Source: JAGOBP01 sp046328575 (GTDB lineage: Bacteria; Chloroflexota; Anaerolineae; Fen-1058). Taken from it: a DNA stretch of 64,000 nucleotides. The position numbers were made by a program, and so were the translations under genes. The stretch lies in contig JAXLWI010000008.1 of NCBI GenBank assembly GCA_046328575.1, positions 30,977-94,976 on the forward strand. Reading direction: 5' to 3'. The notes beneath the pieces were generated by a model. That model made no database searches and was not told the origin of the DNA. It was given only the letters and a program-made list of their open reading frames with translations. Shown piece by piece: positions 34,007 to 45,799 of this stretch (the first letter of the stretch is position 1; each line of letters opens with the position of its first letter).

Positions 34007-36597
34007 ATGGCAACTACATCGAAGAAGACAACGCCTACGGCTACAACGTCATGTTCCTTATCGGCTTTGATGCGTTTGGTCTGCCCGCCGAAAACGCGGC
34101 GATCAAACGCGGTGTGCATCCCAAGACGTGGACATATGCCAACGTCGATCGGATGCGGAAGCAGCCATGCTCGATGGGCGCGATGTGGGATTGGGAACGC
34201 GAGGCGGTGTCGGCGGACCCCGAATACTACAAGTGGACCGAATGGTTCTTCGCGCAGTTCTTCGCCACGGGCTGGCTTGGCGAAAACTGTCGCCCGTCGA
34301 TTGGTGTCCCAACTGCAACACCACGCTGGCCCGCGAGCAAGTGTGGGGCGATGATCGCCACTGCGAAACCGCTGCGGCAACGCCCGTGATCAAGAAAGAC
34401 CTGGATCAGTGGTACTTTAAGATCACCAATTACGCCGAAGAACTGCTGGACTTCACGACCATCGATTGGCCGGAGCGCGTGAAGACGCTGCAAACCAACT
34501 GGATCGGCAAGAGCGAAGGCGCGCACGTCACTCTCAAGACGGAGCGCGGCGATGATGATTGTGGTGTCTACGACGCGGCCTGATACGCTGTGGGGCGCGA
34601 CGTTCATGGTGCTGGCCCCGGAGCATCCGCTGGTCGATCAGCCGACCACGCCCGATCAGCGCGGCGAAGTCGACGAGTACATCGCCACGGCCACGCGCCA
34701 GACGGACATTCAACGCGAGGCGACCGACAAGGAAAAGAGCGGTGTTCATCGGCGCGTATGCGATCAATCCCGTGAATGGTGCGCGCATTCCGATCTGGAT
34801 TGCCGACTATGTGCTGATGACGTATGGCACCGGCGCGATCATGGCCGTGCCCGGTCACGATAAGCGCGACTTCGATTTCGCGCTGAAATTTGGCCTGCCG
34901 GTGCTGCCCGTGATCGATCGCAACGACGGGCTGACCAAGTCCTTTGCGCTGGGCGGCACGATGAACGAAGGCTTCGCGCAGGCGCTGAAAGACGCGGAGA
35001 TTCCGTTCTTCGATCGGATGGGGTCGCTGTACATCACCATCCCGTTTGAGAAGGTCGATCGCTACATTGAGATCGCTGGCACTTCGCGCGGCCTGACTCG
35101 TGGAATGAGATCGTCGGCACGCGCTGGCTGTTCATCTTTGCGGACGGTGTCAAAGAGTGGAACTCGGTCGAGGCGGGTCAGCGGCATTCGCGCGCTGGCG
35201 TAAGGAACTGAGCCCGATGTCCGCAGCAAGCGCACTCCATCATGGAAATGCTGTGGAGTGTGGAGTTCTATCACGACGCGCTGTATCGCGCGATGAATAC
35301 GGCACAATCATCAATTGAATGAATTGACACGGGCACACCCGGTGATGTTGCCAAGTCGAAGGTCATCAAGTATTAAAGAACAGGGGATCGGCAAGGGGGC
35401 AGAACCACGGTTGCGCGATTGGCTGATCCTCGCGTCAACGGTATTGGGGCGCGCCCATCCCGATCGTGTATTACCCGAACACGGCCAAGTCGCCGTACCG
35501 GATGATCATTAACCCTGCCGGTGCTGCTGCCCGATGATGTCGAGTGGAAGCCCACGGGCGAGAGTCCGCTGAAACTGCATCCGACGTGGAAGCACACGAC
35601 GTGCCCGATCTGCGGTCAGCTCGCTGAGCGCGATACGGACACGATGGACAATATCTGTATGTGCCCGTCGTGGTATCACCTGCGCCATTCGAGCCCGAAG
35701 TACGACAAAGGTCCGTTCGATCCGGCTGAGTACAACTACTGGATGCCGGTCGATTGCTATACGGGCGGCATCGAGCACGCGACGATGCATCTGATCTACA
35801 CACGCTTCTTCCACAAAGCGCTGCGCGACATCGGCGTGACGGAAGGGCCTGCGCCAATGCTGCAGCTGCGCAATCAGGGTATGGTGCTGGGCGAAGACAA
35901 TGAGAAGATGAGCAAGAGCCGCGGCAATGTCGTCGCGCCCGATGAGCCAGTGAACAAATACGGCGCGGATGTCGTGCGCGCCTATTTGATGTTCATCGCG
36001 CAGTGGTCGCAGGGCGGCCGTGGAACAGCAAGGGCATCGAAGGCCCGGCACGTTGGCTGAATCGTGTGGAATGGCGCTGCCGAGCGAACATCCGGCGGCA
36101 GCCTCTGAGCCGTCGGCCGAGAAAGCGCTGCGTCGCGCGGTGCATCAAGCGATCAAGAAAGTCACCGACGATATGAACGCATTTGAGTTCAACACCATCA
36201 TCGCGGCCATGATGTCGCTGACCAACAAACTGTATGATTATCGTGCGGCGACGGATAGGCTCGGCGGCGTGGAACGAAGCGATCGAGACGTATCTGAGCT
36301 GCTGGCCCCGATCGTGCCGCACATCGCCGAGGAACTGGCGCAGCGTGGCCGGGCTATTCGATCCATCAACAAACGTGGCCGCAGATGCAGATCCTGCTGC
36401 CGCCGCCGAAGATCTGATCACGCTGGTGGTGCAGATCAACGGCGGTGCGTGATCGCATCGAGGTTGCGGCCGACATCAGCGAGGATGAGGCGAAGGCCAA
36501 AGCGCTTGGGTCTGAGACGGTGCAGAAGTTTATGGACGGCAAAGAGCCGCGCCTGATCGCTATGTGCCGGGCAAAGCTGGTGAGTATCGTCGTGTAA
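34007..36597 (+). CDS. leuS: Leucyl-tRNA synthetase, N-terminus missing and heavily frameshifted
   Basis: Charges tRNA-Leu. Readable across many frames: GYNVMFLIGFDAFGLPAENA, TYANVDRMR, LSPVDWCPNCNTTLAREQVW, the editing domain STTRPDTLWGATFMVLAPEH and YGTGAIMAVPGHDKRDFDFA, CPICGQLAERDTDTMD, YTGGIEHATMHLIYTRFFHK, and the class I signature EKMSKSRGNV. The C-terminal anticodon domain runs to PGKLVSIVV with TAA at 36597. An ATG with AAGGAG at 34007 looks like the true start, but only about 12 codons separate it from GYNVMF, so about 65-75 residues with the HIGH motif are absent. This is most likely an assembly loss, since the gene is essential. Confidence 0.8.
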
Positions 36598-36624
36598 AGC
36601 CGCAAGCGTTTGCGGAGGATATGA

Positions 36625-36663
36625 AGTCCCCTGTATCTTGTGTTATGATGCAGGGGACTTTTG
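36625..36663 (+). terminator. leuS terminator
   Basis: AGTCCCCTG (36625-36633) and CAGGGGACT (36651-36659) form a perfect 9-bp stem with a 17-nt loop and a TTTT tail, 28 bp after the leuS stop. Confidence 0.85.
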
Positions 36664-36678
36664 CATACGGGTGATGGG

Positions 36679-37280
36679 ATGTCAGACTATCGCTGGAAGG
36701 TGACTGAAAAAGAACAGGCCCTGCCTAAGCTTCGCCACCGCTGTTAACTGGAGTGGCAGGCTGGCTCGCGGTGGCAGCGGTGACAACGTTCGGATTGGTG
36801 ACGGGCATGTTGTTCAACGCCATCACCACCGAACTGCTGTTAGCTTGATCGCTGCGGGTGTCATCATCGGCTGGACGCAAAATGCTGATCCTCAAATCGG
36901 TAGCGAGCGCGCGGCCGTTGGACGTGATCTTCAACACGACGTTGGCCTTTGCGACGTGGGGGGCAGCACTGCCCGGCTTCGGGGGCTTCAACGTGGTCAG
37001 GTCTGACGCTTGACTCTTGCTGGGTTTGCTTCAATACCTGATGCTGCGCTTTAGAGTCGAACGTGCCAGTTGGTGGATACTCGTCAATCTACTCGCCTGG
37101 ACAATCGGGATTACGCTGTACGCCATCCTCACCCCGGATCGTTGGTACCTGGCTGATCGGGTTTACGGTGAGCGGCTGGATCGCCGGGGGCTGACGGGCG
37201 CCGTGCTGGTTTGGCTGTTGCGCTGCCCCGTCATCGAACTACCAGCCGAAACGCCGCTGAAAGATGATTATCAAAGTTAG
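36679..37280 (+). CDS. Polytopic membrane protein, frameshifted
   Basis: About 200 codons. It starts MSDYRWKVTEKEQ at 36679 and then, after a frame change, gives helices GWLAVAAVTTFGLVTGMLF, a GVIIGWTQ motif, LLQYLMLRFRVERASWW, ILVNLLAWTIGITLYAIL and a last helix LTGAVLVWLL. I recall similar LQ-x-LVLR / W-x-x-A-x-LGW type proteins in Chloroflexota with no assigned function. At least four indels. It is read in the same direction as leuS but separated by a terminator. Confidence 0.55.
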
Positions 37281-37373
37281 GCTTCAGTAAGAAGTCTGTG
37301 TCTTTGCGTCAACAGACCTGTTCAGGGCGGATGAATCCGGTAAAATAGCTTTAGCCAGGCGAGGAGATAAGCC

Positions 37374-38597
37374 ATGTCTGCCGACCCCCAGAATGCCGCT
37401 CAGCCCAAACTGTTGAAATGCCCGGCCTGCGGAGCCACCGTCGAAGTGATTGATGCGCCATCGGTGCAGTGCCGCTATTGCGGCAGTGCCGTACCGATCC
37501 CGGCCGAATATCGGCCGCAGAAACCACAGCCGGTCATCATCCAGCAGATTACCACGCCCGATTACACGCAGTACGCCCAACAGATGACGCGCGCCAGTTC
37601 GCGCCTCGGTTGCATCATCACCGTGATCGTGTTGGTGTTCACGCTGGGCATCGTCGGCTTTGCGTTCCTCTCGGCCACATCGAGTGTGCAAACGGTCATC
37701 GATACCGTCCAGACGGGCTTGCAGGATTCCGGTGTCAATGTGCAAATCCCCGGTAGCGATCAATCGAAAGCGGCGAATGCGTTCGCGTCGATCGTGCTGG
37801 AGTTCGGCGACAAGGCAGCGGTCCCGGCTTGATGGGCGATCCGCGCTACGTGGCGCTCGATAAGGATGGCAACATCTGGACGGCGGACTATCAAGATGGC
37901 CGCGTGCAGAAGTTCGATGCGAGTGGCAAGTTTCAACTGCTCGTGCAGGTCGAAGCCGATAAGAACGACAACACCATCGAAGGTTTAGCGGCGGATTCGC
38001 TGGGCAACGTATACGTGAGCCGTGGCGGCGACATTCTTCGCCCAGCGCGGCCGATGGGTTGCCGAAAACCTTCCCTGGCAAGTTCTCAGCACGCGCTATC
38101 AGGCCTTAGCCGTCGATGCGACCAACACGCTGTATGCGATTCATAGCACGGCCAGTGACAACTCGCCGATCGGGTTGGATGCGAACGGCAAAGTCCTAAA
38201 GCGCTGGATAAGATCGTCACGAACGTCAACAAGAAAGATGCCGCGATGGACTTGGACGTGGCCGTCGACGGCCTGGGCGGCATCTACATTGCCAGCAAGC
38301 TTCGGTAACCAAGTTCGCGTGTTTGACAAGCAACGTTGCCTGTCGATCGCTTCGGCCAGGAAGGCACCGAACCTGGCCAGTTCAGCAGCCCCGGCCGGGT
38401 CGTGGTGGACGGCAAAAATCAGGTGTACGTGCAACTTCGGCAAGATCGATCAGTTCGACACGGCGGCGCCATCTACAGCCTGCCAAGCGATTATGACCAA
38501 AGGCACGCCGATGGGCGTGACGGTCGATCGCGAAGGCTTCATTCACGTCGTCACCAATGGCGGCAAAGTGCTTAAGTATCAACTCACCGGTAAATAA
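37374..38597 (+). CDS. Zinc-ribbon, single-pass membrane protein with NHL-type propeller, frameshifted
   Basis: About 405 codons joined. AGGAG precedes the ATG. The N-terminal zinc ribbon is CPACGATVEVIDAPSVQCRYCG (four Cys at about residues 17-38). One membrane helix is IITVIVLVFTLGIVGFAFL. The rest is a beta-propeller of NHL-like blades: YVALDKDGNIWTADYQDGRV, GLAADSLGNVYVSRGGDIL, MDLDVAVDGLGGIYIAS, FSSPGRVVVDGKNQVYV, MGVTVDREGFIHVVTNGG. The ribbon is cytoplasmic and the propeller extracytoplasmic if the helix is N-in. Binding partner unknown. Confidence 0.72.
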
Positions 38598-38603
38598 CCC
38601 GCG

Positions 38604-38630
38604 CCCGATAGGCCGTACAGGCCTATCGGG
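38604..38630 (+). terminator. Terminator of the NHL protein gene
   Basis: CCCGATAGGCC (38604-38614) and GGCCTATCGGG (38620-38630), a perfect 11-bp stem with a 5-nt loop, 7 bp after the stop. The T-tract is short (TGTTCC). Confidence 0.75.
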
Positions 38631-38679
38631 TGTTCCATCTCCGACTTTAGTCTGAGTCGGGCTTTCCAACATCTGCCCC

Positions 38680-38708
38680 ATGACAGTCCGGGCGTGTTTC
38701 CATACAAT
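38680..38708 (+). promoter_or_regulatory. Promoter of the LiaF-like genes
   Basis: ATGACA (38680-38685), 17 bp spacer, TACAAT (38703-38708), 39 bp before the ATG at 38748. Confidence 0.6.
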
Positions 38709-38747
38709 GAAATCAATCTAAACTCATTGGGCAAAGGACAACACGCC

Positions 38748-39692
38748 ATGACACCTTCAACTCCGCGACGCGGCCCCGATATTCTGGCCGATCATCCTGA
38801 TCGGCGTGGGCGTTATCTTCCTATTGGCGAACCTGGGCGTCATCCCCAGCAACCCCTGGCCGGTGATCTGGAATCCCAGGGCCAGTGATCTTGATCGTGA
38901 TCGGCCTCGACATCCTCTTGACGTGCCGATCGGTTTTAAGCAGGCCTCGTCGGCGCCGTGCTGGGTGCGGTGCTGATCGTCGGCCTGATTTTTCTGCTGA
39001 TCGCGCGACCCAATCTGCCGGGCTTCAACTTCAACATCGATAACGCGCAACTGCAGAATCGGCACATTGAAGCGCCGTTGGCCAACATTCAGACGGTCAA
39101 CGCCACCTTCGATTTCGACAGCGGTGACTATCACCGCACGCGCTGAACGATTCCGATAAATTGAGCCGACGGCGACGTAAACTACTACGGCACCCTCACG
39201 TTCGACGTGAATGCTTCGAACGACCGCGCCAACGTCCGGCTCGATTCCGGGTTCAGTGGCATGTTCTTCGGCTTTATGACGCCGGACGAGCGCTGGGACG
39301 TGGGCTTCAATCCCGGTCGCCTCCGCCGATCTTGATTCGAATTTCGGTTCGGGCGGTGGTCGCGCCGATTTGAGTCAGTTGACGCTATCGGCGGTCAGAT
39401 CAACGCGGGTTCCGGTCATGTAGAAGTAAGTTCGCCAGCGGCGGGCAAAGGCACACTGCGGGTCGATTCAGGTTCGGGCGGCATGACGTTCCGCGTGCCG
39501 GGTAACCAGCTGCGCGTCGAATACGATCATGGCAGCGGCGGCATCAACCCGAGTTCGCGTGTGCGGCTTGTCAGCGGTGATCACAATCGATACAGCATCT
39601 ATGAAACCGAGAGTTTCGGTTCAGCCGATAACGCGCTCACCCTGATCATTAACGGTGGATCGGGCTCGATCAACATTGTAGATGGGGAATGA
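38748..39692 (+). CDS. LiaF-like membrane protein with toast-rack domain, copy 1, frameshifted
   Basis: About 315 codons joined. The N-terminus reconstructs to a four-helix DUF5668/LiaI-LiaF module: PIIL-IGVG-VIFLL-ANLG, NPWPVIWN, VLGAVLIVGLIFLLIARP. A beta-helical toast-rack (DUF4097-like) adhesive domain follows: FDFDSGDYH, DVNASNDRANVRLDSGFSG, GKGTLRVDSGSGGMTFRVPG, NALTLIINGGSGSINIVDGE. LiaF proteins inhibit envelope-stress histidine kinases in Firmicutes; whether that holds here is unknown. A paralogue follows after a hairpin. Confidence 0.7.
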
Positions 39693-39696
39693 ATTC

Positions 39697-39756
39697 TAAC
39701 GAGTAACAGGTAGCGAGTAAACTCGATTTGTTGCTCTCTACTTCGTTACTCGTAAC
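39697..39756. repeat. Intergenic hairpin of the GAGTAACG family
   Basis: ACGAGTAAC (39699-39707) pairs with GTTACTCGT (39745-39753). The intervening sequence repeats GTAGCGAGTAA. It is between the two LiaF-like genes and related to the 31525-31575 element. Confidence 0.55.
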
Positions 39757-39774
39757 AGTCATAAGGAGTTAATC

Positions 39775-40761
39775 ATGTATAGAACTAATCCACGTTTTTG
39801 GCCGATTGTGTTGATTGGGGCGGGTGTGATTTTCCTGCCTAACAATCTCGGCGTGATTCAGGGCAATCCCTGGTCGGTGATCTGGCGCTTATGGCCGGTG
39901 CTGCTCATCGCGTTGGGACTGGAGATTCTGATCGGCGCAGTGGTGCCGCCGGTTCGATCATCAGCGCAGTGCTGGGGCTGCTGGTTGTGGGCGGTGTGCT
40001 GTGGATCTTGATCGCGCGGTTTGCCTGGCTTGAACGTCAATCAACGGGCGAGCGAAAACCGATCAGATCGAGTATGCGCTGAAGGACGTCCGTTCAGCCA
40101 ATGTTCCGATCGGGTTTAGCACCGGCACCAACGAATTGGTGCGTTTTGACCACCTCCGATAAGTTGATCGAAGGTACGGATTCGGCACTACGGCGCGTTG
40201 CAGTTCGATCCCAGCGATTCAGGCAGTCAAGCCAACATCCGCCTGCGCACGGGCGATGTGTCGATTTCGACGCTGTTTGGCGGCAGTGAAGAACGTTGGG
40301 TGTCGCGTTGAATCCGAGCGTGGCGTACGAACTCGATCTCAACATGGGTGTCGGCCAATCGACGATCGATCTGAGCAAGTTGACGGTGACGGGCGGCCGC
40401 CTAGATGCTGGCGTCGGCACCACCGATTTGATGCCGCCAGCCAAGGGGCGCTTTACGCTAAACATCGACGGTGGCGTAGGCACGATTCGCATTCATGCGC
40501 CGGGCAAAGGGCGCTGCGCGTGGAAGTGGACACTGGCATTGGATCGTTCAATCCGGGCGGGCGGCTGCGTTCGATCGGCGGCGATACGTATGAGACCGAA
40601 GGGTTCGTTTCGCCGAGAATGCGATTACGCTCCGCGTGAAAGTGCGCAACAGCGCCACGACAGCGAACAGTCTCAAGCCAAACACAAGCAACGAGGACGA
40701 TTTGAGCTGGCCTGTTTTGTTGTTATTGATCTGGTTGCCGCACCCGCCGCAGGCAAGGTGA
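39775..40761 (+). CDS. LiaF-like membrane protein with toast-rack domain, copy 2, frameshifted
   Basis: About 325 codons joined. AAGGAG precedes the ATG. MYRTNPRFWPIVLIGAGVIF, then NNLGVIQGNPWSVIWRLWPV and VLGLLVVGGVLWILIARF repeat the helical module of copy 1 closely. The beta domain has NIRLRTGDVSISTLFGGSEE, LDLNMGVGQSTIDLSKLTV, RLDAGVGTTDLMPPAKGRF and VEVDTGIGSFNPGGRLRS. The end (SWPVLLLLIWLPHPPQAR) is unlike copy 1 and may be shifted. Its tail overlaps little with the convergent kinase gene ending at 40783. Confidence 0.68.
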
Positions 40762-40782
40762 ATTCTCGGTCGCGCAAGATCA

Positions 40783-43700
40783 CTATGCGGCGTCCGTCTT
40801 GAGGATTATGCTTTGCGCCGATTGAGCTGTTTCTCGGCCTGTCGAAGTCTTCCAGCGTTTTTTAGCGGTTAGCACGATCACCGGTAGATCGCGTGCGCGG
40901 ATCGCTGCGCAGCGCGGCCAGCAATTCAAAAGCCATTCATGTCCGGCATCATCAGATCGAGGAATCATCAAATCGGGCGGCTCCGCCATGATTTGGTCGA
41001 TGGCGTGCGCCCCGTTAACAGCCGCTGCCGCCTCAAAGCCAGGTGGCGGCAGGATGGCGCGCAGTAGTTCGATCGAGACGATCGTCGTTGACGACGAGGA
41101 CGCGCACCGGCCGATCACCTGCGGTGCTTCAAGCGATCGATAGCCTGCACCAGCTCGTTCTTCAGCAGGGGTTTGGGCAAATACTCAATGCGCCCGGCAG
41201 TGACTTTCGGCCTGGTTTTGTTCCAGCTGGAGATGATGATGCCAGCGTCGCAGTTCAGGCGCAGCCTTCTTCGGCGTTCACGCAGCAGCGTCCAGCCATC
41301 GCCGTCCGGCATGACCATGTCGAGTGTAAGCTTGAGTGACGGCCGAAGTTCCCGGCACGCGGCTAACAACTGTTAGCGTGATACCGACGAGTGCGATAGA
41401 AGCCGGCCTGCCGCAAGTGCAATGTGAGCAGTTCGCTTAGTCTCGATCGTCTTCACGATCAACGCTACAGGCCGCGCGGCCTCGCGCGTCGCGGTTTCGG
41501 CCGATTTCTCGGGTTGGACTGGCAACGGTGAACGTCGCTTCCAGACCAGGCTGACCCGCACTCTCCACCCAGATTTTGCCGCCGTGCATTTCGATGAGGC
41601 GTTGGGCGATTGCCGGGGTTGAGGCCGGTGCCTTCTTCGCGATCCAGCTTATCAGTCACTTGGCGGAACTCTTCAAAGATGGCTGCTTGCGCCGCAAGCG
41701 GAATGCCGCGGCCGGTATCGCTGACGCTAACCAGCAGCAGATCCTTATCAATCAGGCTGACGCGCAGCGCGATAGCCCCGCCATTCGGCGTATATCGGTA
41801 CGCGCGTTTTGCGCAGATTAATCAGCACCTGTTTGATGCGGAGCGATCAGCGTTAATGGTGGCAACGACTGCGGCATTGACGGTGAACCGCTGCTGCTGG
41901 CGAGCGGCCAGCGGCATCAGATGAAGGTCTGAGCCAGCGATCAGCGCGTCGATGGGCAATGTCCTGCCGATCGAGCGTCGCGTCCAGCTCCGGATCTTGA
42001 TGTGAGATCGAGGATGTCGGTGATGAGCGATAGCAAGTGACGGCCGCTGGTGTTGATGCTGCCAATGTACCGGTGCCTTGATCGGCGTTGAGCGGGCCAG
42101 CCACACCATCGCCCAGCAATTCGCTGAAACTGATGATGGCGTTCAACGGCGGTGCGTCAAAGACCACAGTTACGCTGGTGAACTGTCAATCGATCCAGTT
42201 CTTCAGGCGTTCATTGGCGGCCCGCACTTCTTCCAGCAGCTGAATGTTATCGATACGATTACCAGCGCTGAGCGTCGAGCATTGCAAATCACGTTCGGCA
42301 AAGGCGTTCAGTTCGTGGCTTTCGACGTTGAGCACGCCGACGACCTGATTACCGCCGCGCAGCAGCATTACACAATTCCGATCGCACTTCGGGATCGACG
42401 CTGACATAGCGCGGATCGGTCTGATGGATTTAATCAGCGTGCTGGCCGGTTTGCGCCACCCAGCCAGTAACGCCCTGCCCGATTCTGATTTTGATCCGCC
42501 TGACTTCCCGCCGAAAAACCGCGCTGGCGCGTACGACCAACTCATCCTTGTCGGGCGCAAGCAACAAGGTATTATTTCTGAGACGTCGCCCAACGCATCA
42601 CGCACGGACTGCGCGACTTTGAGCAGCGCCTCAGAGTGCGTAGTGCTATCGGCGGTGGCGATGGCCGCTCGTGTGCAGGATGGATAGCTCGCCGAGTTGT
42701 CGGCGTGTTTCATGATAAAGCCGGGCATTTTCAAGTGCGACTCCGACTTTGTGCGGCAATCGTTTTTAATCGTCGACTTCGTCGTGCAGCCAGTAAGAAT
42801 GCAACACTATGAAAACTCAACGCCCCCAGTGCGTTGCGGACTACATGGGGTGGATAAAACTGCTCGATCCCTTGTTGATACAGCGATGATGAAGATACAC
42901 GCGTATCATCGATGCTCAAAGTCTGCCGCGCCATGATGCGTTCGCGGATACCTGGCGGTACCCGATTATCTACCTCAGCGGTTCGATGCCGGGTTGCGTG
43001 AATTCGTGGGCGATCGGCATAAAATCGGCATCGGCACCCAGCCGTAGCAAACATCGTGACGTTTCAGAATCCGCCCTGTTCCACCCATTACCGTGGTTTT
43101 GACGATGGCGTCGATATCCATCGAAGCCGCGAATGCGATTGGTGATCTGGTTGATGAGGCGCTCGCGTTCAGCCTGACGGCGTGTTTCGCTAACCAGTTG
43201 AGCGTTCTTAACGGCTGTGGCGGCCTGATCGGCAAAGACCTTCAAGCGCTCGCCATGAACGGGTTTGAAGAAACCGGGCGTGGCACTGTCGAGATTAAGA
43301 ATGCCCACCACTTGGCCGTTGACTTGAATGGGTACACCCAGATACGATCGAATCCAACGCGTCTGCGGCAGTTCATACCAGCGTGATTCGGTCCGTGTAT
43401 CGCGTATTGTCGAGCAGCGGGACCAGGGTATCGATGAGTACATCAATGCCGAATAAATCCCTGATCGACACTGTAGCCAGGATAGCTGAGCCAATCGTGC
43501 AGGCCGCGTCGAGTATAGCCACAGCGCGCGCGCGATATGCACCATGTCGTCTTCGATCAACATGAGATTGACGGCATCGTGCGGCACGACGCCCGACGTT
43601 ATCCAGAATCCGATCGAGGATCTCGTCGAGATTGAGGTTGTTGTTTAGCGCGGCGGGCCGCGTTCACGTAGGGCTTGCGCCAACATCCGTTGTTCGTAAC

Positions 43701-45180
43701 CAGGCTTCTTCGACACGTTTACGCTGAGTAATGTCACGCACAAGCATCAACGCTTCATTGGGACCACTGGCTGTGATGCGCGTTTCGTAATAATTCAGTC
43801 GGCCGTTAATAGCAGCCGATAGTCGAAGGTTCCGGCTTGACCGCGTTTCGGGGCCAAGCATCGCTGTAATACTTTGCATCACCCGCCGGGCAGTTCCCCG
43901 GGCATCGACATCGACGACACGTTTGCTCAAGAACTGACCGGGTGGTACAAACAGATCGACTTTGTCGCTGCTCTTGAAGTCGAGATAGGTACCATCACGG
44001 TTGATCCGGAACATGAGATCGGGGATGGCATTCAGCAGGGCGCGATTATCCGCGATGTTCACGCACGCAGCGCCTCTTCGGCGCGATGTTGTTCCGTAAT
44101 ATCAAGGCCGGTTGCAATGAGATACCGGGGGCGGCCTGTTTCGTCGGGCAGCGTACTAAACGACCACGCCAGTAAGCGTCGCTGACCGCTCTTGGTCAAC
44201 CAGTGATTCTCGTCGGTGACGGCAACTGTTCGGCGTACCGACCGAAACAGCGGGCGAATGCCGGGCGATTTCTTCCGGCGGGACCAGTTGGTCCCAGAAA
44301 TTGCGCTCTATGACTTCGGCACTGGTATAGCCGGAGATGGTTTCGCTGGTGCGATTGAGCGCACGATACGTCCTCTGGCTGTTAACACATAATCAGCGCG
44401 CGATGTATCTTTAGAATTTGCTGCCACCAAGTCGCGTTCTTCACGCAGGGCGAGTTCGGCCGCTCGACGCGCTGCAGGATGCCCTTTGTGTGCGATGAAA
44501 TGCGTGATATGACCGTCGGCATCTATGACTGGCGAAATGAGTGCCGATTCCCAATAACCGCCATTTTTCTTATTGGTGAAAGGTGCCATGCCATTCGCTG
44601 CCGGCTAGAATCGTGGCCCTACAGCCGTTGATATTCTTCGGGCGAGGTTTCGCCAGACTTTAGCGCGCGGGTTCTGTCCTAGCACTTCGGCTAGCTTCGT
44701 AGCCAGTGGTTTCCCCGGTGAACTTGAGTTGACGTACTCGATGTTGCCCAACACATCGGTGATGACAACCGCCAGGGGGCTTTGTTCCACGGCTCGCGAC
44801 AGCCTGTGTAGTTGGTGGCTTCGGTCTGGCGTTGTGCCGATAGATCTTTGAAGAAGGTACTGTCGCCGACCGTCGGCTAGTTCGATAAAGCGCACGATGG
44901 CTTCCAGCGGGACTTCATGTTGATCTTTGTGCCGACCGATGATTTCATAGCGGCCCAAATCCTGACCGATCGGTAGTGAAGCGGCAACGAACTTCTAGGC
45001 GAGGGCGTAAGGTGCCGTGCATTGATCGGGGACAAGGATCTCGAACGGTCTAACACCTCAGCCGCGCGATACCCGAAAACGGCCTCGGCGGCTGAGTTGA
45101 AGAATATAATTTGAAATTGGGCGTCTAAGCCGACAGGTGGCTTCCTGGTCTGCTTGTCGGGGTTGGTCGTCAATGGGCAT
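40783..45180 (-). CDS. Large PAS/GAF hybrid sensor histidine kinase with receiver domains, frameshifted
   Basis: About 1,460 codons joined, soluble. Order from the ATG at 45180: a PAS (LDAQFQIIFFNSAAEAVFGY), a PAS (AVEQSPLAVVITDVLGNIEY) with PAC, a further PAS (NAIPDLMFRINRDGTYLDF) ending RDITQRKRVEEAW, two or three GAF domains (SYLGVPIQVNGQVVGILNLD; GGNQVVGVLNVESHELNAFA), a HisKA helix (LNAIISFSELLGDG), a HATPase (LLLVSVSDTGRGIPLAAQA, then GTGL-x) and at the C-terminus two receiver-like segments (LTLDMVMPDGDGWTLLRE; DLPVIVLTAK). The H-box itself falls at a frame break, so its His cannot be confirmed. It lies downstream of a response regulator and an HTH protein. At least a dozen indels. Confidence 0.72.
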
Positions 45181-45210
45181 GCCACCAAACTCTGGCACTC
45201 AAAATATGAA

Positions 45211-45579
45211 TCAGCGAATGAACAGACGAACCTGATTGGGCAAAGCGCGCGTGTATCGACCGGTTTGGTGATAGCCGTCGCAACCGGCAATCCGAACGTG
45301 TCGATCGCGCTCAGTGGGCAATCGCGATTCCGCCGTGATCGCCAATCGGGATGTGACGGGTTGCCGGATTGGCTTTGATCTTGCGGGTGGCGTCGTAGCC
45401 ATATTCATCACCGGCAGCATCACATCCATCAGGATCAAATCAGGCAAGTCGCGGGTGGCAGCGTCTACGCCAAGTTGGCCGTTCTCGGCGGTCATCAGCC
45501 CATAGCCTTCGGGCTTGAGAATGGCCATCAGCAACGCCCGATTCATGGCGTTGTCTTCGACGATGAGGATCTTCTTCAC
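45211..45579 (-). CDS. CheY-like response regulator, frameshifted
   Basis: About 122 codons: a receiver domain alone. KKILIVEDNAMNRALL holds the acidic pocket and LPDLILMDVMLPVMN the phospho-acceptor Asp. The Thr/Ser and Lys motifs come after a shift (IPIIAITAESRLP; YHQ-K-PVDTRAL). I prefer the GTG at 45579 with AGGA upstream over the GTG at 45600, which overlaps the preceding gene. It lies between the HTH protein and the hybrid kinase and is probably phosphorylated by the latter. Confidence 0.72.
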   Translation of the reverse strand: MKKILIVEDNAMNRALLMAILKPEGYGLMTAENGQLGVDAATRDLPDLILMDVMLPVMNMATTPPARSKPIRQPVTSRLAITAESRLPTERDRHVRIAGCDGYHQTGRYTRALPNQVRLFIR

Positions 45580-45602
45580 AGTAACAGTGTCCTTATCCAC
45601 GC

Positions 45603-45799
45603 TCAGGCCAATCGCCGCCAGTCGACGGGCATGCGATACTGATCGGCAAACGTTTGCAAGTCAATCTGGCTTGAACTCGGAAGTGCCCACCCGGTGTGGT
45701 ATAAGCATTTAAGCCACGATCTCGAATCCAATTGATGACTGTGGCCTGGCTAACCCGGCAGGCTCGCGCAATATCACCGGTCGTAAGTGGTTTGAACAT
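45603..45799 (-). CDS. MerR/BldC-like helix-turn-helix protein, frameshifted
   Basis: About 65 codons. MFKPLTTGDIARACRVSQAT and VINWIRDRGLNAYTTPGGHF form the winged helix-turn-helix typical of the excisionase/BldC group, with the wing GGHFRV. After one shift the end reads LQTFADQYRMPVDWRRLA, TGA. It has no effector domain. It heads a minus-strand set with a response regulator and a hybrid kinase, so it may be the DNA-binding output of that system. Confidence 0.7.
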
